A stretch of 64,000 bases of DNA from Petrolisthes cinctipes (GCA_033782935.1 JAWQEG010000286.1:6111001-6175000); one strand, 5' to 3'. Positions 1 to 12,635 are shown, counted from the stretch's first letter. Made by a program: numbers and translations. Notes: a model not told the origin generated them from the letters alone.

Positions 1-335
1 TCCCTCTGCTTCAACATCAGCATTTTCTTCCAGCCACTTGAACTTTACATCAATAGCAATTTCAATATTTTCTTTGTCTTCATCAGCAAACATTTCGGTA
101 TCTGATCATTATATACTGACTACAATTTTTTCCTTGTTGTCACTTCCCTCATGCCTGTCAGGTCAAACTTGCCAAAAATGTGGTTGTCCTTTGTCATTGG
201 CCTTTCTCCTTCCAAAATTTTGAAGGTGATAGCATGCTGGTTGTCCGAGGTAGTTGAAAAGATCTGGCTCTTTTTTGTAGGGATGACACTGTTGACATCA
301 AAGAGAACACAAAGAACGAAAAGGAGAGACATCAT
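1..335 (-). pseudogene. BiP/GRP78 (Hsp70) pseudogene fragment
   Basis: Read on the minus strand, the sequence encodes pieces of the substrate-binding half of an ER Hsp70 chaperone. They are [19 protein letters not shown], then [11 protein letters not shown] and GKFDLTG, then after a break GSDNKEKIV, and then in another frame ADEDKENIE and FKWLEENADVEAEG. In BiP these blocks occur in this order but are separated by about 100 more residues, so internal deletions are visible. The frame also changes at least once, and there are stop codons at about 120-135. No introns separate the blocks, which fits a processed copy, though the fragment runs off the left edge. Functional BiP folds proteins in the ER; this copy cannot encode it. 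Family assignment is confident because of the [12 protein letters not shown] and [11 protein letters not shown] signatures. BiP rather than cytosolic Hsc70 is favoured by the WLE-NADVEAE ending. Confidence 0.82.
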
Positions 336-629
336 AGCTACTGACTGCCACTATTAAACTTTACCCCGACATCTTGACTACCATCCTGGCGAGGTCGTCA
401 ATTGTTACGGCGTAATGTAACACTATTCTGAAACAGGGGTAGTCAAGATGTTAGTGAAGATGTTGTATTCACTTGGGGTTAATGGCAAGTCAATTAATGT
501 CTCTCCTTTTATTACTTTAAGGGTTACATTACTGAACAAATAATAAATCATTGCTTTCTTCTGGTTATACATTGCATATGAAGCTTTATGGCTAACCTGG
601 AAGGCCAAACTAAAATACAATCATGTAAC
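336..629. other. No gene recognised
   Basis: AT-rich sequence between the Hsp70 pseudogene and the tandem array. I see no coding exon, TIR or RNA motif here. A short CATA run begins at about 635. Confidence 0.4.
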
Positions 630-904
630 AACCAACATACATACATACATACATACATACAACGTACGTACAGCTCCGGACAGATCAATGGTCCACACCC
701 CATCCATCAGCGACTTGGTTTGGTCCTCGTGGGATCTGGTAACAGTTGCAGGTGGAGGGAGGGGGGATGTTAGTGGGAGAGGAGGAGAGAAATGTGGGCG
801 GAGCTATATAGGAGGGTAACGAATGATCAGGTAGAGAGACGTGTGTCAGGAATAATGAATGAAGCATACACTGTGAACGGTATCGAATCACCAATAGTAT
901 AAAG

Positions 905-1335
905 CAGGGTTCTTTAAACTTTTTCAGTCGTGACCCAGTTTTTACTAATGACATCATTCTCGCGACCCATACAGAAAGATCTTTTACAAATGATCAGAAT
1001 TATCAACCAAAGAAAATACAAGTCCAGAAACTGAAACGTAATATTTATGATTAAAAGGAATTCTAACCAGAATTATAAACACTGCCTCACCTACCCCTCT
1101 CTCTCTCTCTCTCATTCTCTCTCAAGAAGGCTAATATTTGTGCAATGATTTTGTTTTATTGATAATTAAATATACGAATATTCGATTATAAAAATATGTT
1201 AGGTGGATTCATGTATGAACTTCATATTTATCTTATTGTCACGAACATTATTATTCTATTTTATTCATGTATTTATTATTGTGAGCCTGCAACCCAGTTT
1301 GGAGGAATTCGGGACCCGTAGTTTGAAGAATCCAG
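905..1335. mobile_element. hAT-like non-autonomous element, unit 1
   Basis: Copy in the first array unit. It starts CAGGGTTCTTTAAAC and ends GTTTGAAGAATCCAG. It carries only one copy of the internal segment of about 190 bp, making it shorter than its sisters. The flanking 8-mers (GTATAAAG and GTCTATAG) have diverged. Confidence 0.65.
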
Positions 1336-1861
1336 GTCTATAGAAGTGCATACTGCATTAACGTAGGTGGATATAGGAGAGAAGAAATGTGATGATTTGA
1401 GGCGAGGGTGAGGGGGAAGAGGGTAAGACAAATGAAGGTGATTAGTTGAAAAGTAATAACAAACAAATATGATTAGAATATCAGTTACATTATATCCTTT
1501 AAATAAAGGCACTGTCTTTTGTTCACCATCGTAGTGGGATAGACTAGTGAATATATATTATCCTTTGGATATTAGACAGCTATCCCTGTATTCCTTATAT
1601 CCCTCGTGCTTGTCCCGTAGAGGGGGTATATATTTCTCTTTCCTGCAAATGGGTTTAACAAGTTAACATTCTGACTAGCAACAAACTAGCAAATGGCAAT
1701 GCATGAAACCTATAGTCCTTCAGTTTTATAAAGGCGAAATGTTGTGGCTGGGATAATAATGCGTATCTGCCAACACTTTAATTATAAATAATTCATATAT
1801 CTTTCCCCATAAATCTCTAGTTGTTTTCTAAATTCTCTACATATTGACTCCGTTGGGGGGT

Positions 1862-2750
1862 ATTGCCTGCACAAGTGATGTGGGAAATACTTTAAAGGTT
1901 TTGGCGCCCCTTCGGCCCCAGCCACTAGCTTTTAGTTTTTCAACTACCACTCTTTTCTTTCTATTTCCTTCCTTCTTGCTGTCTCGCCTCTCTATCACCG
2001 TTTTCTGGCGCTATATGACCTCGCTGTTGCGGCGCCTAATATCAATCAATCAATCAACCTCTACATATTGAGAACCAAAATGCGATCTACAACATAATCT
2101 CAGCCGTAGTTTTTCGAATCATATAATTGGACTATAAGTGATAAGGGAGAAAGGCCTATGTCATCAAAACTTTTTAAGAACGAATGAGAAGGTTAAAAAT
2201 ATGAGAAAGAAAAGATAAACGGTAAGAAAGGAGGGAAGGGCAAGCGAGAGAGGGATAAGACAGTAGGGAGGATGTGTAAGGTTGCCAGTTACTTGAGAGA
2301 TACTGTAATATATATAGCCTATGCATAAAATTAGACCAAGTTTATTGAAAACGCCATATAGCGGCACCTATTTAAGTTTAACATCGATTATTTTTAAGGA
2401 AATGCATATTTAGAAGAAAAAATCCTGGTAAATAGCTTAATGAATTTGTTGACAAATCTGATTATTAAAAAAGTTAGAAAATTAAACCGTCTTCTGCCGA
2501 AAAAGAAAACAAAACAGCTGGGCTTGGGAGAAGGTGATAAATAGGGTGGACTACAAGCACAAGGGATTTGATTGATATTAGGTGGCGCAACAGCAAGGTC
2601 ATTTAGCACTAGGAAAAGGTGATAGAGAGGTGTGACAGCAAGCAAGAATGAAATAGGAAGAAAGGAGGGACAGTTGAAGAAATATAAGCTAGTGGCGGTG
2701 GCCGAAGGGGCGCCAAAACCCTTAAAGTATTGCCCACATCATTACATGCA
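1862..2750. repeat. Inverted SINE pair in array unit 1
   Basis: A SINE-like module of about 190 bp reads forward at 1862-2060 (GATGTGGGAAATACTTTAA, TTTTGGCGCCCCTTCGGCC, ... CCTAATATCAATCAATC). It reads reversed at about 2560-2750, with about 500 bp of spacer. The forward copy ends in an (ATCA)n tail. The preceding motif GCTATATGACCTCGCTGTTG matches the end of LINE-A (21700-21776). No protein is encoded. A Pol III promoter was not recognised, so the class is inferred from the LINE-like tail and the copy number in this window. Confidence 0.68.
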
Positions 2751-3053
2751 TACATACATACATAGAACGTACGTACATACATACATACAACGTAGGTACG
2801 TACGTACAGCTCCGGACAGATCAAGGGTCCACACTTCTTCCACAAGCGACTTGGTTTGGGCCTCGTCAGATCTGGCAACAGTTGCAGGTGGAGGGAGCGG
2901 GGATGTTTGTGGGAGAGGAGGAAAGAAATGTGGGCGGGGCTGTATAGGAGGTAATGTGGGAGGGTAACGAATGATCAGGTAGAGAAGACGTGTGTCAGGA
3001 GGAATGAATGAAGCATACACTGTGAACGGTATCGAATCACCAATAGTTTAAAG

Positions 3054-3663
3054 CAGGGTTCTTCAAACTTTTTCAGTCGTGACCCAGTTTTTACTATGAC
3101 ATCATTCTCGCGACCCATACAGAAAGATATTTTACAAATGATCAGAATTATCAACCCAAGAAAATACAAGGCCAGAAACTGAAACATAATATTTATGATT
3201 AAAAGGCATTCTAACCAGAATTATAAACACTGCCTCACCTACCCCTCCCTCTCTCTCTCTCTCACTCTCTCTCAAGAAGGCTAATATTTGTGCAATGATT
3301 TTGTTTTATTGATAATTAAATATATGAATATTCGATTATAAAAATATATTAGGTGGATTCATGTATGAACTTCATATTTATTTTATTGTCACGAACATTA
3401 TAATTCTATTTTATTCAGGTATTTATTTTTGTGAGCCTGCGACCCAGTTTGGAGGAATATTATATTTGTGAAATTATTTTGTTTTATTGATAATGAAAAA
3501 TATGAATATTTGCTTATAAAAATATGTTAGGTAGATTCATGTATGAACTTCATATTTATCTTATTGTCACGAACATTATTATTCTATTTTATTCATGTAT
3601 TTATTATTGTGAGCCTGCGACCCAGTTTGGAGGAATTCGGGACCCGTAGTTTGAAGAATCCAG
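3054..3663. mobile_element. hAT-like non-autonomous element, unit 2
   Basis: The termini CAGGGTTCTTCAAAC and GTTTGAAGAATCCAG form 15-bp inverted repeats with two mismatches. Both ends are flanked by the identical 8-mer GTTTAAAG, the target-site length made by hAT transposases. The sub-terminal motifs with TCGTGACCC and GGGACCCG also resemble hAT ends. No transposase is encoded, so it would have depended on an autonomous relative. It contains an internal direct duplication of about 190 bp. Confidence 0.75.
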
Positions 3664-4189
3664 GTTTAAAGAAGTGCATACTGCATTAACGTAGGTGGAT
3701 ATAGGAGAGAAGAAATGTGATGATTTGAGGCGAGGGTGAGGGGGAAGAGGGTAAGACAAATGAAGGTGATTAGTTGAAAAGTAATAACAAACAAATATGA
3801 TTAGAATATCAGTTACATTATATCCTTTAAATAAAGGCACTGTCTTTTGTTCACCATCGTAGTGGGATAGACTAGTGAATATATATTATCCTTTGGATAT
3901 TAGACAGCTATCCCTGTATTCCTTTTATCCCTCGTGCTTGTCCCGTAGGGGGGGTATATATTTCTCTTTCCTGCAAATGGGTTTAACAAGTTAACATTCT
4001 GACTAGCAACAAACTAGCAAATGGCAATGCATGAAACCTATAGTCCTTCAGTTTTATAAAGGCGAAATGTTGTGGCTGGGATAATAATGCGTATCTGCCA
4101 ACACTTTAATTATAAATAATTCATATATCTTTCCCCATAAATCTCTAGTTGTTTTCTAAATTCTCTACATATTGACTCCGTTGGGGGGT

Positions 4190-5078
4190 ATTGCCTGCAC
4201 AAGTGATGTGGGAAATACTTTAAGGGTTTTGGCGCCCCTTCGGCCCCAGCCACTAGCTTTTAGTTTTTCAACTACCACTCTTTTCTTTCTATTTCCTTCC
4301 TTCTTGCTGTCTCGCCTCTCTATCACCGTTTTCTGGCGCTATATGACCTCGCTGTTGCGGCGCCTAATATCAATCAATCAATCAACCTCTACATATTGAG
4401 AACCAAAATGCGATCTACAACATAATCTCAGCCGTAGTTTTTCGAATCATATAATTGGACTATAAGTGATAAGGGAGAAAGGCCTATGTCATCAAAACTT
4501 TTTAAGAACGAATGAGAAGGTTAAAAATATGAGAAAGAAAAGATAAACGGTAAGAAAGGAGGGAAGGGCAAGCGAGAGAGGGATAAGACAGTAGGGAGGA
4601 TGTGTAAGGTTGCCAGTTACTTGAGAGATACTGTAATATATATAGCCTATGCATAAAATTAGACCAAGTTTATTGAAAACGCCATATAGCGGCACCTATT
4701 TAAGTTTAACATCGATTATTTTTAAGGAAATGCATATTTAGAAGAAAAAATCCTGGTAAATAGCTTAATGAATTTGTTGACAAATCTGATTATTAAAAAA
4801 GTTAGAAAATTAAACCGTCTTCTGCCGAAAAAGAAAACAAAACAGCTGGGCTTGGGAGAAGGTGATAAATAGGGTGGACTACAAGCACAAGGGATTTGAT
4901 TGATATTAGGTGGCGCAACAGCAAGGTCATTTAGCACTAGGAAAAGGTGATAGAGAGGTGTGACAGCAAGCAAGAATGAAATAGGAAGAAAGGAGGGACA
5001 GTTGAAGAAATATAAGCTAGTGGCGGTGGCCGAAGGGGCGCCAAAACCCTTAAAGTATTGCCCACATCATTACATGCA
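4190..5078. repeat. Inverted SINE pair in array unit 2
   Basis: Copy of the 1862-2750 structure carried by the second array unit. Confidence 0.66.
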
Positions 5079-5381
5079 TACATACATACATAGAACGTAC
5101 GTACATACATACATACAACGTAGGTACGTACGTACAGCTCCGGACAGATCAAGGGTCCACACTTCTTCCACAAGCGACTTGGTTTGGGCCTCGTCAGATC
5201 TGGCAACAGTTGCAGGTGGAGGGAGCGGGGATGTTTGTGGGAGAGGAGGAAAGAAATGTGGGCGGGGCTGTATAGGAGGTAATGTGGGAGGGTAACGAAT
5301 GATCAGGTAGAGAAGACGTGTGTCAGGAGGAATGAATGAAGCATACACTGTGAACGGTATCGAATCACCAATAGTTTAAAG

Positions 5382-5991
5382 CAGGGTTCTTCAAACTTTT
5401 TCAGTCGTGACCCAGTTTTTACTATGACATCATTCTCGCGACCCATACAGAAAGATATTTTACAAATGATCAGAATTATCAACCCAAGAAAATACAAGGC
5501 CAGAAACTGAAACATAATATTTATGATTAAAAGGCATTCTAACCAGAATTATAAACACTGCCTCACCTACCCCTCCCTCTCTCTCTCTCTCACTCTCTCT
5601 CAAGAAGGCTAATATTTGTGCAATGATTTTGTTTTATTGATAATTAAATATATGAATATTCGATTATAAAAATATATTAGGTGGATTCATGTATGAACTT
5701 CATATTTATTTTATTGTCACGAACATTATAATTCTATTTTATTCAGGTATTTATTTTTGTGAGCCTGCGACCCAGTTTGGAGGAATATTATATTTGTGAA
5801 ATTATTTTGTTTTATTGATAATGAAAAATATGAATATTTGCTTATAAAAATATGTTAGGTAGATTCATGTATGAACTTCATATTTATCTTATTGTCACGA
5901 ACATTATTATTCTATTTTATTCATGTATTTATTATTGTGAGCCTGCGACCCAGTTTGGAGGAATTCGGGACCCGTAGTTTGAAGAATCCAG
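5382..5991. mobile_element. hAT-like non-autonomous element, unit 3
   Basis: Same ends, same GTTTAAAG duplication and same internal duplication as the unit-2 copy. It was propagated by amplification of the unit, not by a new insertion. Confidence 0.73.
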
Positions 5992-6517
5992 GTTTAAAGA
6001 AGTGCATACTGCATTAACGTAGGTGGATATAGGAGAGAAGAAATGTGATGATTTGAGGCGAGGGTGAGGGGGAAGAGGGTAAGACAAATGAAGGTGATTA
6101 GTTGAAAAGTAATAACAAACAAATATGATTAGAATATCAGTTACATTATATCCTTTAAATAAAGGCACTGTCTTTTGTTCACCATCGTAGTGGGATAGAC
6201 TAGTGAATATATATTATCCTTTGGATATTAGACAGCTATCCCTGTATTCCTTTTATCCCTCGTGCTTGTCCCGTAGGGGGGGTATATATTTCTCTTTCCT
6301 GCAAATGGGTTTAACAAGTTAACATTCTGACTAGCAACAAACTAGCAAATGGCAATGCATGAAACCTATAGTCCTTCAGTTTTATGAAGGCGAAATGTTG
6401 TGGCTGGGATAATAATGCGTATCTGCCAACACTTTAATTATAAATAATTCATATATCTTTCCCCATAAATCTCTAGTTGTTTTCTAAATTCTCTACATAT
6501 TGACTCCGTTGGGGGGT

Positions 6518-7404
6518 ATTGCCTGCACAAGTGATGTGGGAAATACTTTAAGGGAATTCGCCCCTTCGGCCCCAGCCACTAGCTTTTAGTTTTTCAACTA
6601 CCACTCTTTTCTTTCTATTTCCTTCCTTCTTGCTGTCTCGCCTCTCTATCACCGTTTTCTGGCGCTATATGACCTCGCTGTTGCGGCGCCTAATATCAAT
6701 CAATCAATCAACCTCTACATATTGAGAACCAAAATGCGATCTACAACATAATCTCAGCCGTAGTTTTTCGAATCATATAATTGGACTATAAGTGATAAGG
6801 GAGAAAGGCCTATGTCATTAAAACTTTTTAAGAACGAATGAGAAGGTTAAAAATATGAGAAAGAAAAGATAAACGGTAAGAAAGGAGGGAAGGGCAAGCG
6901 AGAGAGGGATAAGACAGTAGGGAGGATGTGTAAGGTTGCCAGTTACTTGAGAGATACTGTAATATATATAGTCTATGCATAAAATTAGACCAAGTTTATT
7001 GAAAACGCCATATAGCGGCACCTATTTAAGTTTAACATCGATTATTTTTAAGGAAATGCATAATTAGAAGAAAAAATCCTGGTAAATAGCTTAATGAATT
7101 TGTTGACAAATCTGATTATTAAAAAAGTTAGAAAATTAAACCGTCTTCTGCCGAAAAAGAAAACAAAACAGCTGGGCTTGGGAGAAGGTGATAAATAGGG
7201 TGGACTACAAGCACAAGGGATTTGATTGATATTAGGTGGCGCAACAGCAAGGTCATTTAGCACTAGGAAAAGGTGATAGAGAGGTGTGACAGCAAGCAAG
7301 AATGAAATAGGAAGAAAGGAGGGACAGTTGAAGAAATATAAGCTAGTGGCGGTGGCCGAAGGGGCGCCAAAACCCTTAAAGTATTGCCCACATCATTACA
7401 TGCA
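6518..7404. repeat. Inverted SINE pair in array unit 3
   Basis: Copy carried by the third array unit. The forward SINE has a local change near 6555, where GGGTTTTGGCGCC is replaced by GGGAATTCGCC. Confidence 0.66.
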
Positions 7405-7707
7405 TACATACATACATAGAACGTACGTACATACATACATACAACGTAGGTACGTACGTACAGCTCCGGACAGATCAAGGGTCCACACTTCTTCCACAAG
7501 CGACTTGGTTTGGGCCTCGTCAGATCTGGCAACAGTTGCAGGTGGAGGGAGCGGGGATGTTTGTGGGAGAGGAGGAAAGAAATGTGGGCGGGGCTGTATA
7601 GGAGGTAATGTGGGAGGGTAACGAATGATCAGGTAGAGAAGACGTGTGTCAGGAGGAATGAATGAAGCATACACTGTGAACGGTATCGAATCACCAATAG
7701 TTTAAAG

Positions 7708-8317
7708 CAGGGTTCTTCAAACTTTTTCAGTCGTGACCCAGTTTTTACTATGACATCATTCTCGCGACCCATACAGAAAGATATTTTACAAATGATCAGA
7801 ATTATCAACCCAAGAAAATACAAGGCCAGAAACTGAAACATAATATTTATGATTAAAAGGCATTCTAACCAGAATTATAAACACTGCCTCACCTACCCCT
7901 CCCTCTCTCTCTCTCTCACTCTCTCTCAAGAAGGCTAATATTTGTGCAATGATTTTGTTTTATTGATAATTAAATATATGAATATTCGATTATAAAAATA
8001 TATTAGGTGGATTCATGTATGAACTTCATATTTATTTTATTGTCACGAACATTATAATTCTATTTTATTCAGGTATTTATTTTTGTGAGCCTGCGACCCA
8101 GTTTGGAGGAATATTATATTTGTGAAATTATTTTGTTTTATTGATAATGAAATATATGAATATTCGCTTATAAAAATATGTTAGGTAGATTCATGTATGA
8201 ACTTCATATTTATTTTATTGTCACGAACATTATTATTCTATTTTATTCATGTATTTATTTTTGTGAGCCTGCGACCCAATTTGGAGGAATTCGGGACCCG
8301 TAATTTGAAGAACCCGG
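7708..8317. mobile_element. hAT-like non-autonomous element, unit 4
   Basis: Same element in the last, partial unit. The 3' end has drifted (AATTTGAAGAACCCGG), but GTTTAAAG is kept on both sides. Confidence 0.7.
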
Positions 8318-8604
8318 GTTTAAAGAAGTGCATACTGCATTAACGTAGGTGGATATAGGAGAGAAGAAATGTGATGATTTGAGGCGAGGGTGAGGGGGAA
8401 GAGGGTAAGAAAAATGAAGGTGATTAGTTGAAAAGTAATAACAAACAAATATGATTAGAATATCTGTTACATTACATCCTTTAAATAAAGGCACTGTCTT
8501 TTGTTCACCATCGTAGTGGGATAGACTAGTGAATATATATTATCCTTTGGATATTAGACAGCTATCCTTGTATTCCTTTTATCCCTTTAGCTTACCCCGT
8601 AGGG

Positions 8605-8800
8605 GGTTATTGCCTGTAATGATGTGGGCAATACTTTAAGGGTTTTGGCGCCCCTTCGGTCCCTGCCACCAGCTTACATTTCTTCAACTGTCCCTCCTTT
8701 CTTCCTATTTCCTTCTTGCTTGCTGTCACACCTCTCTATCACCTTTTCCTGGTGCTATTTGACCTCACTGTTGCACCACCTAATATCAATCAAATCACTC
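8605..8800 (+). repeat. SINE copy closing the array
   Basis: After the array breaks off near 8590, the sequence continues as the reverse complement of the minus-oriented SINE of the unit. It includes the adjoining GTGCTTGTAGTCCACCCTAT segment. The array therefore ends in an inversion. Confidence 0.7.
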
Positions 8801-8822
8801 GTGCTTGTAGTCCACCCTATTT

Positions 8823-9767
<945 letters not shown>

Positions 9768-9939
9768 GTATAGCCAGGGAGTATATTCTCTTTCAAACAA
9801 ACGAGGTTAAAGGAAATGGCTTGTTCTGCATTAATGAGTTTATTATTTATATTTTCAATATTTCTTACAATTTTTCTTAAGTCTTCACTTAGATGGTGGA
9901 TGAGTGAGGCAAAAGTTGAGTTGTTGGGGGAGGTCGACG

Positions 9940-9967
9940 TTTCGTCCAGTACATCGGACATCTTCAG
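9940..9967 (-). ncRNA. Hammerhead-like core in PLE left (inverted) arm
   Basis: Mirror image of the core at 11904-11931. On the minus strand it reads CTGAAGA, stem GTCC...GGAC, then GAAAC. Confidence 0.5.
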
Positions 9968-10345
9968 GAGGAAGTGGCGATTCTGAGTGGGTGAGGGGTA
10001 TTTAACTGTTTTCCGTATGTGGGGTGGGCGGGGCCACCATATCAGAGGCCTAGTGATTGGTGGATAGGGGGTAGCTTCTGATTCTGGCGCTACGTCTGAG
10101 TTGTTGGTTGGTTGTAGTGGGTAAGATGTTAGATGTTTGTGGTGGGTCAGTAGGTGTTGGAGGTGTGGTGAGTATCCTGACGGTGTTGGTGATGTGTCGT
10201 TTTCTGGAGGGCAGTATTTGGAGGTCTTGTGTCTGGTTGTTAATAGAGGGTTGTAGGGTTTCTATGTAGATCGCTTCTAGATAGGAGAGTCTTCTGCTGT
10301 CTGTTTCTTTGTCTAGTATGGTGGTATTGTTTACTAGTTTGTCTC

Positions 10346-11821
10346 GTGCCCAGCAAGTACAGCCTCAGTTCAGCCACAGATTTTCTACAAATTCTCCGTG
10401 ACTCTCCTAAAGTAGACAACCATATCATCGCCTCCCTGGATGTTGAGAGTTTGTTCACTAATGTACCAGTGGATAAAACTATAGACATCATCCTCCACCG
10501 GGTTTACGAACACCCAGACCTCCCACGACTGGACATCCCCAAGACCTGCCTCAAGACTCTACTTGAACTCTGCACCAAGGAAGCTCCATTTATTTGCCCC
10601 CGTGGCAATATGTATCAGCAGATTGGCGGTATAGCGATGGGTAGCCCCCTGGGGGTCCTCTTCGCTAACTTCTTTATGGGTACTGTTGAAGAGGACCTTC
10701 TCAAATGTAATCGCCCATCGATATACTGTCGGTATGTTGACGACATTTTTGTTCAAGTGAAGGACCTAGACGAGCTACTACTGCTACAACAACGGTTTAT
10801 CTCCTCGTCTGGTCTGAACTTCACCTACGAAAAAGCAACGGATGGCAAACTACCCTTCCTGGACCTCTTGGTTGCCCACCACGACTCAGACTTCCGAACC
10901 ACAGTGTACACAAAGTCCACCAACAACGGACGGTGTCTAAATGGTGACAGTGAATGCCCCAAGAGATACCTCCAATCCACCATCTCATCCTACGTCAGGA
11001 GGGCTCTCTCCCACTGCACCAGCTGGAGAGACACACACCAGGAACTGGACCGTCTCACCCAAGTCCTGGTAAACAATGGATATTCCAACACAGACGTCTC
11101 CAACACCATCAAACTCCAGCTAGAAAAATGGTACGAGGTGAATCCCCCAACCAAACCCAACAGTGATATCAAACTCTACTACCGCAACTACATGTCTACC
11201 GACTACAAGACTGACGAGACCATACTAAGAGACATAATAAAGAAGAATGTTCACCCCACCTACCCAGACAGCGAGATCAAACTAGTAATTTACTACAAGT
11301 CTCCAAAAACCTCGAACCTCACCCTACACAACCGACCTACTACCCCCAAGAGACCGATGAACAGTGACCACGTGATTTACCAACACACCTGTAATAGTGT
11401 GGACTGTGAGCCTCACCACTATGTTGGTAAAACACAAACATCACTGTCTCGTCGTCTCACCATGCACCTCCAGTCAGGGTCTATAAAAGACCACTACCTT
11501 ACCCACGACAACCAAGCTCTGACACGAGACAAACTAGTAAACAATACCACCATACTAGACAAAGAAACAGACAGCAGAAGACTCTCCTATCTAGAAGCGA
11601 TCTACATAGAAACCCTACAACCCTCTATTAACAACCAGACACAAGACCTCCAAATACTGCCCTCCAGAAAACGACACATCACCAACACCGTCAGGATACT
11701 CACCACACCTCCAACACCTACTGACCCACCACAAACATCTAACATCTTACCCACTACAACCAACCAACAACTCAGACGTAGCGCCAGAATCAGAAGCTAC
11801 CCCCTATCCACCAATCACTAG
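10346..11821 (+). CDS. Penelope-like RT / GIY-YIG protein, 5'-truncated
   Basis: An open frame of about 491 residues, not interrupted. Residues 1-200 are the reverse transcriptase: SLDVESLFTNVP, GGIAMGSPLG and the catalytic box RYVDDIFVQV at about residue 130. Next is FTYE...GKLPFLDLLV, typical of this RT family. Residues about 335-440 form the GIY-YIG endonuclease: VIYQHTC, then HHYVGKTQTSLSRRL, and later YLEAIYIE with the expected Glu. The C-terminus is basic (RRSARIRS). The N-terminal part of RT, including fingers motifs 1-2, is missing. The first in-frame codon lies in the inverted-arm junction, so no true start exists. The protein would copy element RNA after nicking the target. As it stands this copy is probably inactive. 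Confidence 0.88.
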   Translation: MPSKYSLSSATDFLQILRDSPKVDNHIIASLDVESLFTNVPVDKTIDIILHRVYEHPDLPRLDIPKTCLKTLLELCTKEAPFICPRGNMYQQIGGIAMGSPLGVLFANFFMGTVEEDLLKCNRPSIYCRYVDDIFVQVKDLDELLLLQQRFISSSGLNFTYEKATDGKLPFLDLLVAHHDSDFRTTVYTKSTNNGRCLNGDSECPKRYLQSTISSYVRRALSHCTSWRDTHQELDRLTQVLVNNGYSNTDVSNTIKLQLEKWYEVNPPTKPNSDIKLYYRNYMSTDYKTDETILRDIIKKNVHPTYPDSEIKLVIYYKSPKTSNLTLHNRPTTPKRPMNSDHVIYQHTCNSVDCEPHHYVGKTQTSLSRRLTMHLQSGSIKDHYLTHDNQALTRDKLVNNTTILDKETDSRRLSYLEAIYIETLQPSINNQTQDLQILPSRKRHITNTVRILTTPPTPTDPPQTSNILPTTTNQQLRRSARIRSYPLSTNH

Positions 11822-11903
11822 GCCTCTGATATGGTGGCCCCGCCCACCCCACATACGGAAAACAGTTAAATACCCCTCACCCACTCAGAATCGCCACTTC
11901 CTC

Positions 11904-11931
11904 CTGAAGATGTCCGATGTACTGGACGAAA
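11904..11931 (+). ncRNA. Hammerhead-like core in PLE right arm
   Basis: CTGAAGA, then stem TGTCC / GGAC around GATGTACT, then GAAAC followed by GTC. Order and spacing match a minimal hammerhead as found in Penelope-like elements. Stem III is very short, as is typical for that group. Confidence 0.55.
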
Positions 11932-12085
11932 CGTCGACCTCCCCCAACAACTCAACTTTTGCCTCACTCATCCACCATCTAAGTGAAGACTTAAGAAAAA
12001 TTGTAAGAAATATTGAAAATATAAATAATAAACTCATTAATGCAGAACAAGCCATTTCCTTTAACCTCGTTTGTTTGAAAGAGAA

Positions 12086-12230
12086 TATATATATATATAA
12101 ATATTTATCTATATACATATATATTTATCTATATACATATATATTTATATATATACATATATATTTATATATATACATATATATTTATATATATACATAT
12201 ATATTTATATATATATTTTATTTTTTTTAA
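12086..12230. repeat. AT-rich minisatellite
   Basis: About seven copies of a unit of roughly 20 bp built from ATATATTTATATATATACAT, flush against the right PLE arm. Confidence 0.9.
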
Positions 12231-12635
12231 TGAAAAGGGATGCCTTGCGACGCTACCTGGGGTGAACAGACTCTAAGATACACAATACAGTTTATTGGTA
12301 GTACATAAAGGTCACACAGAATATGGTAATATGCTGGCATGCCGTGCCGTGCTGTAGTCGCTGCAGGAGAGTTGGCTGAAGGTAGGAGGTTACTTGTGTG
12401 ATCAGAACGAGAACACAGGTAGATGTAGGGCAGCTAGGTGGTGTGGCGGCAGGCAGGGCTCCAGTGCTCGGGCTGGATTGAGTGTCCTAGCAGGGCAGTC
12501 CGCCCCCCTTATATTTGGTTCGAGCCAGGGAGTGGAGGCAACAGCTGCTATCCCCAGGGGACTTACAGCGGCTTGGCTTGAGGTAGGCGTGGTCCCGGGG
12601 GTGGCTTAGTTCTGCATGGCTCGAAGATTAATGTA
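12231..12635. other. GC-richer stretch, unrecognised
   Basis: No coding frame I can assign. Its composition is GC-richer than its neighbours and it contains AATACAGTTTATTGG and a TTATATTTGG box. It may be a piece of an LTR or transposon end interrupted by the Tc1 insertion. Sequence right of that insertion (15269-15343) could be its continuation. Confidence 0.3.

Larger units (their letters stand above)
630..8590. repeat. Tandem array, 2.33-kb unit, about 3.4 copies
   Basis: The landmark CAGCTCCGGA recurs at 671, 2807, 5135 and 7461, and the segment starting GAGCCTGC recurs with the same spacing. Unit 1 is 2136 bp, units 2 and 3 are about 2327 bp, and the last unit is cut off at about 8590. 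The size difference of unit 1 comes from a segment of about 190 bp (about 3430-3620) that is present once in unit 1 and twice in the later units. Copies 2 to 4 are nearly identical, with scattered substitutions and small indels such as the altered bases near 6555. Each unit contains a hAT-like non-autonomous element, an inverted SINE pair, a CATA/GTAC run and a CT-rich run. No host gene is seen; ORFs inside the unit are chance frames. Confidence 0.93.
9782..12089 (+). mobile_element. Penelope-like retroelement with 567-bp inverted arms
   Basis: The element's 3' terminal 567 bp (11523-12089) is present again in inverted orientation at 9782-10348. The arms look identical everywhere I compared them. 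Between them lies the body of the element, encoding RT and a GIY-YIG nuclease on the plus strand. The left arm joins the coding region in the middle of the RT domain. The insertion is therefore 5'-truncated and capped by an inverted copy of its own tail, an arrangement known for Penelope-like elements. It sits between (TA)n on the left and an AT-rich minisatellite on the right. Arm identity suggests a recent insertion. Confidence 0.85.

Noticed and set aside
630..8590. Recurring 60-110-residue ORFs in every array unit as a small-protein family
   Set aside because: They recur only because the DNA unit is repeated. They overlap on both strands and span hAT and SINE parts.
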